A stretch of DNA of 6,979 nucleotides, taken from contig CAKPXD010000077.1 in the NCBI GenBank assembly GCA_934201655.1, forward strand, positions 1-6,979. Reading direction: 5' to 3'. The notes under the pieces were generated by a model that worked only from the letters and a program-made list of their open reading frames with translations, made no database searches and was not told the DNA's origin. The position numbers and the translations under genes are program-made. Position 1 is the first letter of the stretch. Every line of letters begins with the position of its first letter. The stretch comes from an uncultured Streptococcus sp. Lineage in GTDB: Bacteria > Bacillota > Bacilli > Lactobacillales > Streptococcaceae. Positions 1 through 6,938 of the stretch are shown in pieces.

Positions 1-5
1 ATTGA

Positions 6-36
6 GAGGCTAGGACTTTTGTTCCAGCCTCTTTTT
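6..36 (+). terminator. Rho-independent terminator of an upstream gene outside the window
   Basis: GAGGCT (6-11) pairs with AGCCTC (26-31). After one mismatch, GGAC (13-16) pairs with GTTC (21-24) around a TTTT loop, and a run of five T follows at 32-36. The T-run is on the + strand only, so it should end transcription entering from the left. The stem resembles a GGCTGGGAC/GTCCCAGCC hairpin that I recall recurring in streptococcal intergenic regions; that resemblance is from memory. Confidence 0.8.
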
Positions 37-70
37 GTGATTTGGTGTTCCTATTTTTAGTTTAGAATGG

Positions 71-99
71 TAGGAATTTTCACACAATTTTGGTATAAT
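71..99 (+). promoter_or_regulatory. Promoter of hom-thrB, extended -10 type
   Basis: A perfect TATAAT lies at 94-99 and is preceded by TGG, giving the extended -10 form TG-n-TATAAT. The -35 position (71-76, TAGGAA, 17-base spacer) matches TTGACA at only three of six bases, which is typical of extended -10 promoters. Transcription would start near 106, leaving a leader of about 25 bases. That is too short for an attenuator or riboswitch, so any control should act at initiation. Confidence 0.8.
75..89 (+). promoter_or_regulatory. Candidate CodY operator overlapping the hom promoter
   Basis: AATTTTCACACAATT matches the published CodY consensus AATTTTCWGAAAATT at 13 of 15 positions; the mismatches are at box positions 9 and 11. 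It lies between the -35 position and the -10 hexamer, where bound protein would block RNA polymerase. CodY represses amino-acid biosynthesis genes in low-GC Gram-positive bacteria when branched-chain amino acids are abundant, which suits hom-thrB. The region is AT-rich, so a chance match is possible. Confidence 0.5.
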
Positions 100-118
100 A
101 GGACTATTAGAAAATTTC

Positions 119-124
119 GAGGAG
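119..124 (+). promoter_or_regulatory. Ribosome binding site of hom
   Basis: GAGGAG lies six bases before the ATG at 131. It supports that start codon, and no competing start with a comparable site is seen. Confidence 0.85.
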
Positions 125-130
125 ACAAAC

Positions 131-1417
131 ATGTCAGTTAAGATTGCTTTACTTGGATTTGGTACAGTAGCCAGTGGTGTGCCATTCTTGCTAAAGGAAA
201 ATAGAGATAAAATTGTTCAAGCAGCCCAGTCAGAAATTGAAGTAGCTAAAGTTTTGGTCAAAGACGATCAAGAGAAAGCCCGCTTGCTTGAAGCAGGAAA
301 TGATTTTAATTTTGTAACAAATATCGATGAAATCTTGTCAGACAAAGACATCACGATTGTTGTTGAGTTGATGGGGCGTATCGAACCTGCTAAAACATTT
401 ATTACTCGTGCTTTAGAAGCCGGGAAACACGTCGTGACAGCTAACAAGGATCTTTTGGCAGTCCATGGTGCAGAATTGCTTGAGGTAGCCAAAGCTCACA
501 ATGTTGCCCTATACTATGAAGCAGCTGTTGCAGGAGGAATCCCAATCCTTCGTACTTTGGTCAACTCACTAGCATCAGACAAAATCACACGTGTTCTTGG
601 TGTTGTGAACGGAACATCTAATTTCATGATGACCAAAATGGTAACAGAAGGCTGGTCTTATGAAGATGCTTTGGCAGAAGCCCAACGACTTGGCTTTGCT
701 GAAAGCGACCCTACCAATGACGTTGATGGGATTGATGCGGCTTACAAGATGGTCATCCTCAGTCAGTTCGCTTTTGGGATGAATGTCAAGTTTGAAGATG
801 TGGGTCACCAAGGAATTCGCAACATCACTCCAGAAGATGTAGCAGTAGCTCAAGAACTTGGTTATGTTGTGAAATTAGTTGGTTCTATCGAAGAAACAGC
901 TTCTGGAATCGCTGCTGAGGTTACGCCAACCTTCCTTCCTAAAGCTCACCCACTTGCAAGTGTTAACGGTGTTATGAATGCAGTCTTTGTAGAGTCTATC
1001 GGTATCGGCGAATCTATGTACTATGGACCAGGTGCTGGTCAAAAACCAACTGCAACAAGTGTTGTGGCTGATATTGCCCGTATCGTTCGTCGTCTGAATG
1101 ATGGAACAATTGGAAAATCCTTTAATGAATACAGCCGTCCAGTAGTCTTGGCTAAGCCAGAAGATGTCAAAGCTAACTATTATTTCTCAATCTTGGCTCC
1201 AGATTCAAAAGGTCAAGTCTTGAGATTGGCTGAGCTCTTTAACGCAGAGGATATTTCCTTCAAGCAAATCCTTCAAGATGGTAAGCAAGAAGGCAAGGCT
1301 CGTGTTGTCATCATCACTCATAAAATCAACAAGGCCCAGCTTGAAAATATTACGGCAGCTTTGAAGGCGGTAGCCGAGTTTGAACTTCTCAACACCTTCA
1401 AGGTTTTAGGAGACTAA
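131..1417 (+). CDS. hom: Homoserine dehydrogenase, with C-terminal ACT domain
   Basis: Catalyses NAD(P)H-dependent reduction of L-aspartate 4-semialdehyde to L-homoserine in the cytosol, the branch step to threonine and methionine. The 428-residue protein opens with a Rossmann fold carrying GFGTVASG (9-16). TANK (103-106) supplies the likely catalytic Lys106. The family signature is intact from Ala184 to Lys206 ([20 protein letters not shown] core). Glu191, Asp202 and Lys206 keep the +11/+4 spacing of the catalytic residues of the yeast enzyme. GTSN (161-164) is also conserved. Residues about 350-425 look like the ACT domain of Gram-positive Hom enzymes, commonly linked to threonine feedback; feedback here is inferred. 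Length is normal for the ACT-containing form. The stop is one base before thrB, so the two should be co-transcribed and translationally coupled. Confidence 0.97.
   Translation: MSVKIALLGFGTVASGVPFLLKENRDKIVQAAQSEIEVAKVLVKDDQEKARLLEAGNDFNFVTNIDEILSDKDITIVVELMGRIEPAKTFITRALEAGKHVVTANKDLLAVHGAELLEVAKAHNVALYYEAAVAGGIPILRTLVNSLASDKITRVLGVVNGTSNFMMTKMVTEGWSYEDALAEAQRLGFAESDPTNDVDGIDAAYKMVILSQFAFGMNVKFEDVGHQGIRNITPEDVAVAQELGYVVKLVGSIEETASGIAAEVTPTFLPKAHPLASVNGVMNAVFVESIGIGESMYYGPGAGQKPTATSVVADIARIVRRLNDGTIGKSFNEYSRPVVLAKPEDVKANYYFSILAPDSKGQVLRLAELFNAEDISFKQILQDGKQEGKARVVIITHKINKAQLENITAALKAVAEFELLNTFKVLGD
1408..1412 (+). promoter_or_regulatory. Ribosome binding site of thrB inside the end of hom
   Basis: AGGAG lies within the last codons of hom, six bases before the thrB ATG. 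Ribosomes terminating at 1417 would sit directly over this site, favouring coupled translation. Confidence 0.8.
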
Positions 1418-1418
1418 G

Positions 1419-2288
1419 ATGAAGATTATTGTACCTGCTACAAGTGCCAATGTAGGTCCGGGTTTTGACTCGGTTGGCGTAGCTGTAACTAAGTATCTAG
1501 AAATTCAGGTTTGTGAGGAACGTGAAGAATGGATGATTGAGCACCAATTAGGCAAATGGATTCCACGTGATGAACGTAATCTTTTGCTGAAGATTGCTCT
1601 ACAAATTGTTCCAGACCTCCAACCTAGACGTCTGAAGATGGTCAGTGATATTCCGCTTGCGCGTGGACTAGGTTCATCGAGCTCGGTCATCGTTGCTGGG
1701 ATTGAACTGGCAAATCAACTCGGAAACTTGAAACTAAGCAAACATGAAAAATTACAATTGGCGACTAAGATTGAAGGGCATCCTGATAATGTTGCACCTG
1801 CTATCTATGGAAACCTCGTCATTGCCAGTTCGGTAGAAGGTCAGGTTTCTGCTGTTGTGGCGCCTTTCCCAGAGTGTGCTTTCCTAGCTTACATTCCAAA
1901 CTATGAATTGCGAACTCGCGATAGTCGTGGTGTCTTGCCTAAGAAACTCTCTTACAAGGAAGCTGTTGCGGCAAGTTCTATCGCTAATGTGGCTATTGCA
2001 GCCCTACTGACTGGAGATATGGTCAAAGCAGGCCAGGCGATTGAGAGTGACCTCTTTCATGAGCGTTACCGTCAAGAACTGGTGAGAGAATTTGCGACGA
2101 TCAAGAAAGTTGCTAAGAGAAATGGTGCTTATGCAACCTACTTGTCTGGTGCTGGTCCGACTGTTATGGTTTTGGCTGATCCTGACAAGATGCCTAAGAT
2201 TAAGGCAGAGCTTGAAAAGCAACCTTTCAAAGGAAAGCTTCATGATTTGCAAGTAGATACACAAGGCGTTCGCGTCGAAGCAAAATAA
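1419..2288 (+). CDS. thrB: Homoserine kinase (GHMP kinase family)
   Basis: Phosphorylates L-homoserine with ATP to O-phospho-L-homoserine, the substrate of threonine synthase (ThrC, not in this window). The 289-residue cytosolic protein shows all three GHMP kinase motifs: [12 protein letters not shown] (6-17), the ATP-binding glycine/serine loop [11 protein letters not shown] (79-89) and SGAGPT (243-248). The conserved EGHPDN segment is at 119-124. There is no signal peptide or membrane segment. Length fits the short Gram-positive form. It begins one base after the hom stop and is followed by a strong terminator, so hom-thrB is a closed two-gene unit. Nothing is truncated or missing. Confidence 0.96.
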   Translation: MKIIVPATSANVGPGFDSVGVAVTKYLEIQVCEEREEWMIEHQLGKWIPRDERNLLLKIALQIVPDLQPRRLKMVSDIPLARGLGSSSSVIVAGIELANQLGNLKLSKHEKLQLATKIEGHPDNVAPAIYGNLVIASSVEGQVSAVVAPFPECAFLAYIPNYELRTRDSRGVLPKKLSYKEAVAASSIANVAIAALLTGDMVKAGQAIESDLFHERYRQELVREFATIKKVAKRNGAYATYLSGAGPTVMVLADPDKMPKIKAELEKQPFKGKLHDLQVDTQGVRVEAK

Positions 2289-2298
2289 ACGGAACAAT

Positions 2299-2342
2299 AG
2301 GATGGGGAAACTCTCTATTAGAGGGCTTCCTGTCCTTTTTTT
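2299..2342 (+). terminator. Strong intrinsic terminator of hom-thrB
   Basis: A ten-pair lower stem (2299-2308 with 2327-2336, three G-T wobbles) is topped by a six-pair upper stem (2311-2316 with 2320-2325, one wobble) around a three-base loop. Two unpaired A on the left and one C on the right separate the stems. A run of seven T (2336-2342) follows. It lies 10 bases after the thrB stop and should separate hom-thrB from msrAB. Confidence 0.9.
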
Positions 2343-2365
2343 GAAAATGAAATACGGGATATAAA
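2338..2365 (+). promoter_or_regulatory. Weak promoter candidate for msrAB
   Basis: TATAAA (2360-2365) is the best -10-like hexamer in the gap. The -35 position with 16-base spacing (2338-2343, TTTTTG) is poor and overlaps the T-run of the preceding terminator, and there is no extended TG. A promoter is expected here because a strong terminator cuts msrAB off from thrB, but the sequence support is modest. Confidence 0.35.
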
Positions 2366-2379
2366 TTGTTTCCCGTGTT
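2351..2379. repeat. Inverted repeat around the msrAB promoter candidate
   Basis: ACGGGA (2354-2359) and TCCCGT (2371-2376) form a perfect six-base inverted repeat. It extends outward by a T-G wobble and two A-T pairs, and an 11-base spacer contains most of the TATAAA hexamer. There is no following T-run, so it is not an intrinsic terminator. It could be an operator at the promoter or an RNA hairpin if transcription starts further upstream. Confidence 0.45.
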
Positions 2380-2383
2380 TAGT

Positions 2384-2398
2384 GGCCGACAGACGGTC
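2384..2398 (+). other. Small stem-loop just upstream of the msrAB ribosome binding site
   Basis: GGCCG (2384-2388) pairs with CGGTC (2394-2398), including one G-T wobble, around an ACAGA loop. The stem ends exactly where the AAGGAGG site begins, so it would leave the site exposed rather than hide it. Any role is inferred. Confidence 0.3.
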
Positions 2399-2405
2399 AA
2401 GGAGG
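2399..2405 (+). promoter_or_regulatory. Consensus ribosome binding site of msrAB
   Basis: AAGGAGG, fully complementary to the 16S rRNA tail, lies seven bases before the ATG at 2413 and fixes that start. Confidence 0.9.
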
Positions 2406-2412
2406 ATTTGAA

Positions 2413-3351
2413 ATGGCAGAAATATATCTAGCAGGTGGTTGTTTTTGGGGCTTAGAAGAGTACTTTTCCCGTATTTCTGGAGTGCTTGAAACAAGTGTTG
2501 GTTATGCCAATGGTCAGGTAGAAACCACCAATTATCAACTGATTAAAGAAACAGATCATGCCGAGACTGTGCAAGTCATTTATGATGAAAAGGCAGTCTC
2601 GCTCCGTGAGATTTTACTCTATTATTTCCGAGTTATCGATCCTCTTTCTGTCAACCAACAAGGGAATGATCGTGGTCGTCAATACCGCACAGGGATTTAT
2701 TATCTAGAAGAAGCTGATCTACCAACGATCAATACAGTAGTTCGCGAACAAGAACTACTCATCGGTCGTAAAATTGCAGTAGAAGTGGAGAAACTACGTC
2801 ACTATATCTTAGCTGAAGACTATCACCAAGACTACCTCAAGAAAAATCCTGGAGGCTATTGCCACATTGATGTGAGAGATGCTGAGAAACCACTAATAGA
2901 TGCCGCCGACTATGAAAAACCGAGTCAGGCAGTTTTACGAGAACAACTGTCTGAAGAGTCCTATAGAGTAACGCAAGAGGCAGCGACGGAAGCTCCCTTT
3001 AGCAATGCTTATGACCAAACTTTTGAGGAAGGAATTTATGTCGATATCACGACTGGTGAGCCCCTCTTCTTTGCTAAGGATAAGTTTGCCTCAGGCTGTG
3101 GTTGGCCAAGCTTTAGCCGTCCTATTTCCAAGGAACTCATTCATTACTACCAGGACTTGAGTCATGGTATGGAGCGTATCGAAGTTCGTTCACGTTCAGG
3201 GAATGCTCATTTGGGGCACGTCTTTACAGATGGCCCTCGTGAACTAGGTGGTCTCCGTTACTGTATCAATTCTGCATCCTTACGATTCATTGCTAAGGAT
3301 GAAATGGAAGAGGCTGGTTATGGCTACCTGCTTCCATATTTGAATAAGTGA
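2413..3351 (+). CDS. msrAB: Bifunctional peptide methionine sulfoxide reductase MsrA/MsrB fusion
   Basis: Repairs oxidised methionine in proteins: the MsrA half reduces the S form and the MsrB half the R form, using thioredoxin-type electron donors. The 312-residue protein has MsrA at about 1-155, with catalytic Cys10 in GGCFWG and a likely recycling Cys150 in NPGGYC. A linker (about 156-180) leads to MsrB at about 181-312, with CGWPSF (Cys229, likely recycling) and [11 protein letters not shown] (Cys284, catalytic). The 55-residue spacing of the two MsrB cysteines equals that in Neisseria PilB. The zinc-binding CxxC pairs of many MsrB proteins are absent ([12 protein letters not shown], 209-220). 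No signal peptide or lipobox is present, so it should be cytosolic, like pneumococcal MsrAB1 and unlike the surface-exposed MsrAB2. It lies between hom-thrB and the exporter genes and may be transcribed with the latter. Confidence 0.96.
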   Translation: MAEIYLAGGCFWGLEEYFSRISGVLETSVGYANGQVETTNYQLIKETDHAETVQVIYDEKAVSLREILLYYFRVIDPLSVNQQGNDRGRQYRTGIYYLEEADLPTINTVVREQELLIGRKIAVEVEKLRHYILAEDYHQDYLKKNPGGYCHIDVRDAEKPLIDAADYEKPSQAVLREQLSEESYRVTQEAATEAPFSNAYDQTFEEGIYVDITTGEPLFFAKDKFASGCGWPSFSRPISKELIHYYQDLSHGMERIEVRSRSGNAHLGHVFTDGPRELGGLRYCINSASLRFIAKDEMEEAGYGYLLPYLNK

Positions 3352-3352
3352 A

Positions 3353-3379
3353 AAGATGGTGGTTTTTTTCCACCTTCTT
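3353..3379 (+). terminator. Hairpin after msrAB, weak or partial terminator
   Basis: GGTGG (3358-3362) pairs with CCACC (3370-3374) around a loop of seven T. Beyond one T-T mismatch, four more pairs (3353-3356 with 3376-3379) extend the stem. The downstream sequence CATTTTGG is not a clean T-run, so termination is probably inefficient and read-through into the ABC genes is likely. It shares bases with the hairpin at 3373-3397. Confidence 0.5.
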
Positions 3380-3397
3380 CATTTTGGAAATAGAAGG
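3373..3397 (+). promoter_or_regulatory. Alternative hairpin covering the ribosome binding site of the first ABC gene
   Basis: CCTTCT (3373-3378) pairs perfectly with AGAAGG (3392-3397). After a two-base bulge, ATTT (3381-3384) pairs with AAAT (3388-3391) around a TGG loop. The right arm is most of the Shine-Dalgarno sequence of the gene starting at 3403, which would be hidden. The left arm is also used by the hairpin at 3353-3379, so the two exclude each other. Function is inferred. Confidence 0.4.
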
Positions 3398-3402
3398 GAC
3401 AC

Positions 3403-5127
3403 ATGAAACAATTACTTTCTTACTTTAACCCCTACCTCAAGGAATCATTTCTAGCGCCCTTGTTTAAGTTGCTAGAAGCCGTTTTTGAACTCTTGGTTCC
3501 CTTGGTGATAGCTGGGATTGTCGACCAATCTATCCCTCAAAAAGATCAAGGACATCTATGGATGCAAATGGGGCTCCTCTTTGTTTTTGCAGTTATCGGT
3601 GTTCTGGTAGCTTTGGTAGCTCAGTTCTACTCAGCTAAGGCAGCAGTAGGATTTGCCAAGGAGTTGACCAATGACCTCTATCGTCATATTCTATCCTTGC
3701 CTAAGGATAGTAGAGACCGCTTAACGACCTCGAGTTTGGTAACGCGTTTGACTTCAGATACCTATCAGATTCAGACAGGGATCAATCAATTTTTACGCCT
3801 ATTTTTAAGGGCTCCTATTATTGTTTTTGGTGCCATTTTTATGGCTTATCGTCTCTCGCCTGAATTGACCTTCTGGTTTTTGGTCATGGTTGCCATTTTG
3901 TCCTTTGTCATTGTCGTTTTATCACGCTTGGTCAATCCTCTCTATAGTATTTTGAGAAAGAAAACAGACCAGCTGGTTCAGGAAACACGCCAACAGATAC
4001 AAGGGATGCGTGTGATTCGTGCCTTTGGCCAAGAAAAACGAGAAATCGAGAACTTCCAAGTACTTAATCAAGTCTATACAGCTATCCAAATGAAAACAGG
4101 CTACTGGTCCAGTCTCTTGACCCCCTTGACCTATTTGATCGTCAATGGAACTTTGCTGGTGATTATCTGGAATGGTTATCTTTCTATCCAGGGAGGCTGG
4201 CTCAGTCAAGGTGCCTTGATTGCCTTAATCAACTATCTCCTGCAAATCTTGGTAGAATTGATAAAATTGGCCATGCTCATCAATTCACTCAACCAGTCTT
4301 ATATTTCTGCCAAGCGAATTGAAGAAGTCTTTGCAGAAAAGCCTGAAGATATACTGGCAGAAATTGCTCAAAAAGAAACTTCCTCGAACCAGTCCTTACG
4401 AGTTGAACACTTGAGTTTTACCTACCCAGATGCTGCTCAACCATCCTTGCGAAATCTTTCTTTTGCTATGCAACAAGGACAAATTCTTGGAATCATCGGG
4501 GGAACTGGTTCTGGTAAGTCAACCTTGGTCCAGATCCTACTTGGCCTTTATCCGGCAGATAAGGGAAGCATTTCCCTTTATCGAGACGGACGTAGTCCTC
4601 GTGATCTTTCTGAATGGCGATCTTGGATGGCCTATGTTCCTCAAAAGGTTGAACTCTTTAAGGGAAGCATTCGTTCTAACTTGACTCTGGGTATGGAAGA
4701 AACAGTCTCTGACAAAGAACTCTGGCAGGCTTTAGAAATTGCCCAAGCCAAGGATTTTGTCAGTGATAAGGAAGGTCAGCTGGACGCAGAGATTCAAGCA
4801 GGTGGTCGTAATTTCTCAGGTGGGCAAAAGCAACGTTTATCGATTGCCCGGGCAGTCTTGCGTCGAGCACCATTCCTCATCTTGGATGATGCTACTTCGG
4901 CTCTTGATACCATTACTGAGTCCAAACTTCTGAAGGCTGTTCAAGATAAGCTACCAAACACCAGCTTGATCTTGATTTCCCAACGAACCTCAACCTTGAA
5001 GATTGTTGATCAAATTCTCCTTTTAGAAAAAGGGGAGCAATTAGCACTTGGAAATCATGAGGAATTGATGGAGACTAGCCAAGTCTATCGTGAAATCAAT
5101 GCATCCCAACATGGAAAGGAGGACTAG
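3403..5127 (+). CDS. ABC exporter half-transporter, degenerate-site subunit (LmrC/BmrC-like)
   Basis: Fused permease-ATPase of 574 residues, one half of a probable heterodimeric multidrug-type exporter in the cytoplasmic membrane. Six membrane segments are visible at about 15-40, 55-78, 133-150, 157-175, 240-258 and 270-293, followed by the ATPase domain (about 331-574). That domain has A-loop Tyr341, Walker A GGTGSGKST (366-374), Q-loop Gln414, signature FSGGQ (471-475) and D-loop SALD (499-502). Two catalytic positions deviate: Walker B reads LILDD, so Asp496 replaces the catalytic Glu, and the H-loop reads SQR, so Gln527 replaces His. In heterodimeric exporters such as LmrCD, BmrCD and TM287/288 this marks the subunit holding the non-catalytic ATP site. 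The start at 3403 has AGAAGG (3392-3397) five bases upstream. The partner gene begins one base after the stop. The substrate cannot be read from sequence; drug export is only a family-level guess. Confidence 0.93.
   Translation: MKQLLSYFNPYLKESFLAPLFKLLEAVFELLVPLVIAGIVDQSIPQKDQGHLWMQMGLLFVFAVIGVLVALVAQFYSAKAAVGFAKELTNDLYRHILSLPKDSRDRLTTSSLVTRLTSDTYQIQTGINQFLRLFLRAPIIVFGAIFMAYRLSPELTFWFLVMVAILSFVIVVLSRLVNPLYSILRKKTDQLVQETRQQIQGMRVIRAFGQEKREIENFQVLNQVYTAIQMKTGYWSSLLTPLTYLIVNGTLLVIIWNGYLSIQGGWLSQGALIALINYLLQILVELIKLAMLINSLNQSYISAKRIEEVFAEKPEDILAEIAQKETSSNQSLRVEHLSFTYPDAAQPSLRNLSFAMQQGQILGIIGGTGSGKSTLVQILLGLYPADKGSISLYRDGRSPRDLSEWRSWMAYVPQKVELFKGSIRSNLTLGMEETVSDKELWQALEIAQAKDFVSDKEGQLDAEIQAGGRNFSGGQKQRLSIARAVLRRAPFLILDDATSALDTITESKLLKAVQDKLPNTSLILISQRTSTLKIVDQILLLEKGEQLALGNHEELMETSQVYREINASQHGKED
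5115..5122 (+). promoter_or_regulatory. Ribosome binding site that sets the second ABC gene start at 5129
   Basis: AAAGGAGG inside the end of the first ABC gene lies six bases before ATG 5129. The upstream in-frame ATGs (5090, 5099, 5111) have no comparable site and would add an Arg-rich extension read through the previous gene. The shorter start is therefore preferred. Confidence 0.88.
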
Positions 5128-5128
5128 A

Positions 5129-6877
5129 ATGAAAGGCAAACATGCAAGTCAAACCCTTAAACAATTAGCAACAGATTTAGCTGGCCATCCCGTCCTTCTT
5201 TTCCTGGCTTTCTTGGCTACCATTGCTCAGGTAGCCCTATCAATCTATCTACCAATCTTGATAGGACAGGTGATTGACCAAGTTCTAGTCGATGGTTCAT
5301 CTCAGATATTTTGGCAGTTTTTCCTCCAGATGATTTTGGTGGTTATTGGGAATACGCTGGTACAATGGGCCAATCCTCTCCTCTATAATCGACTGATTTT
5401 CTCCTATACCAGAGATTTGCGCGAAAAAATCATTGAAAAGCTCCATCGTCTTCCGATTGCCCTTGTAGATAGACAAGGTAGTGGGGAAATGGTCAGCCGT
5501 GTAACGACAGATATCGAGCAGTTAGCAGCGGGTCTGAATATGATTTTCAACCAATTTTTCATAGGAGTTTTGATGATTTTGGTCAGCATCCTTGCTATGC
5601 TCCAAATCCATCTATTGATGACTCTCTTGGTTCTGCTCTTAACACCTCTATCTATGGTCATTTCACGCTTTATCGCTAAGAAATCCTACCATCTCTTTCA
5701 AAAGCAGACAGAGACTAGGGGGATTCAGACTCAGCTGATAGAAGAATCGCTCACCCAACAGAATATTATCCAGTCCTTCAATGCTCAGGAAGAATTTATC
5801 GAGAGACTTCATGAGGCAAATGACAACTACGCAGGTTATTCTCAGTCGGCTATCTTTTATTCATCGACAGTCAATCCTTCCACCCGTTTTGTCAATGCCC
5901 TTATTTATGCCCTACTTGCTGGTGTTGGAGCCTTGCGAATCATGGCGGGTTCTACTTTGACGGTTGGGCGTTTAGTGACCTTTTTGAACTATGTGCAGCA
6001 GTACACCAAGCCTTTTAACGATATTTCATCAGTCTTAGCTGAGTTGCAAAGCGCCTTAGCTTGTGCAGAACGTGTTTATGCTGTTTTAAAAAGTCTGGAG
6101 ATTACAGAAACTGGTCTGGAAGAATTGAATAGCGATCAAGTCAAGGGAGCTATTACCTTTAGACATGTTTCTTTTGGTTACAATCCTGAAAAGATCTTGA
6201 TTAAGGATCTGTCTATTGATATCCCAGCTGGTAGTAAGGTTGCTATCGTTGGACCAACGGGTGCTGGGAAGTCTACCCTTATCAATCTCCTCATGCGTTT
6301 TTACCCGATTAACTCAGGAGATATTTTACTAGACGGTCATTCTATTTATGACTATACTAGAGCATCTCTTCGACAGCAGTTTGGGATGGTGCTCCAAGAA
6401 ACTTGGCTCAAGCGAGGGACCATTCATGACAATATTGCCTTTGGGAATCCTGATGCTAGCCGAGAGCAGGTCATTGCAGCAGCCAAGGCAGCAAATGCGG
6501 ATTTCTTTATCCAACAATTGCCACAGGGTTATGATACCAAGCTTGAAAATGCAGGGGAATCCTTGTCTGTTGGTCAAGCTCAGCTTTTGACCATTGCCCG
6601 CGTCTTTCTAGCCATTCCTAAGATTCTGATCTTAGACGAGGCGACTTCATCCATCGATACCCGGACAGAGGTGCTGGTTCAGGACGCCTTTGCCAAACTC
6701 ATGAAAGGACGGACAAGCTTTATCATTGCCCATCGTTTATCGACCATTCAAGATGCTGATTTGATTCTTGTCTTGGTAGATGGAGATATTGTCGAATATG
6801 GCAATCATGAGGAACTCATGACGAGAAAAGGCAAATACTATCAAATGCAGCAAGCAGCAGCTTTTAGCCCAGAATAA
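5129..6877 (+). CDS. ABC exporter half-transporter, catalytically canonical subunit (LmrD/BmrD-like)
   Basis: Second permease-ATPase of the exporter, 582 residues from the preferred start; an in-frame ATG at 5090 would give 595 but lacks a ribosome binding site. Membrane segments lie at about 21-50, 60-82, 137-158, 162-180, 252-272 and 277-296, and the ATPase domain at about 340-582. It has A-loop Tyr351, Walker A GPTGAGKST (375-383), Q-loop Gln423, Walker B ILILDE with catalytic Glu504, D-loop SSID (507-510) and H-loop His535 in AHRLST. The signature is degenerate: LSVGQ (479-483) instead of LSGGQ. This complements the first subunit. The canonical ATP site would combine this Walker A/B/His with FSGGQ of the partner; the degenerate site would combine the partner's Walker motifs with this LSVGQ. 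One base separates the two genes, indicating coupled translation at equal amounts. Substrate unknown. Confidence 0.94.
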   Translation: MKGKHASQTLKQLATDLAGHPVLLFLAFLATIAQVALSIYLPILIGQVIDQVLVDGSSQIFWQFFLQMILVVIGNTLVQWANPLLYNRLIFSYTRDLREKIIEKLHRLPIALVDRQGSGEMVSRVTTDIEQLAAGLNMIFNQFFIGVLMILVSILAMLQIHLLMTLLVLLLTPLSMVISRFIAKKSYHLFQKQTETRGIQTQLIEESLTQQNIIQSFNAQEEFIERLHEANDNYAGYSQSAIFYSSTVNPSTRFVNALIYALLAGVGALRIMAGSTLTVGRLVTFLNYVQQYTKPFNDISSVLAELQSALACAERVYAVLKSLEITETGLEELNSDQVKGAITFRHVSFGYNPEKILIKDLSIDIPAGSKVAIVGPTGAGKSTLINLLMRFYPINSGDILLDGHSIYDYTRASLRQQFGMVLQETWLKRGTIHDNIAFGNPDASREQVIAAAKAANADFFIQQLPQGYDTKLENAGESLSVGQAQLLTIARVFLAIPKILILDEATSSIDTRTEVLVQDAFAKLMKGRTSFIIAHRLSTIQDADLILVLVDGDIVEYGNHEELMTRKGKYYQMQQAAAFSPE

Positions 6878-6892
6878 TGGGAAAGCCATTAT
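6874..6892. repeat. Short inverted repeat over the stop codon of the second ABC gene
   Basis: ATAATGG (6874-6880) and CCATTAT (6886-6892) form a seven-pair stem with a GAAAG loop, overlapping the TAA stop. No T-run follows, so it is not a terminator by itself; the real one is at 6913-6938. It may be chance or a minor 3' end structure. Confidence 0.35.
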
Positions 6893-6912
6893 AATGCCTA
6901 TGAACAAACAAG

Positions 6913-6938
6913 AAAAGTTGCCTTCGGGTGACTTTTTT
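6913..6938 (+). terminator. Intrinsic terminator after the ABC exporter genes, UUCG tetraloop
   Basis: AAAAGTTGCC (6913-6922) pairs with GGTGACTTTT (6927-6936), with two G-T wobbles, around TTCG closed by a C-G pair, the very stable UUCG tetraloop form. A run of six T covers 6933-6938. It lies 35 bases after the last stop. Confidence 0.9.

Noticed and set aside
106..130. A threonine or methionine riboswitch, T-box or leader-peptide attenuator before hom
   Set aside because: The leader predicted from the TATAAT at 94-99 is about 25 bases, too short for any of these.
2335..2349. A CodY-like match around GAAAAT upstream of msrAB
   Set aside because: Only 11 of 15 positions match, and most of the left half is simply the terminator T-run.
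2302..2364. A 20-codon open frame starting with ATG at 2302
   Set aside because: It runs through the thrB terminator stem and T-run, has no properly spaced ribosome binding site, and its sequence is explained by the hairpin.
3922..4209. A minus-strand open frame of 95 codons inside the first ABC gene, and similar antisense frames elsewhere
   Set aside because: They lie wholly within clear genes and show no recognisable domain; they are shadows of the coding strand.
6887..6896. The perfect palindrome CATTATAATG containing a TATAAT hexamer
   Set aside because: No -35 hexamer or extended TG is present at the right distance, and a terminator lies just downstream, so a promoter here is not supported.
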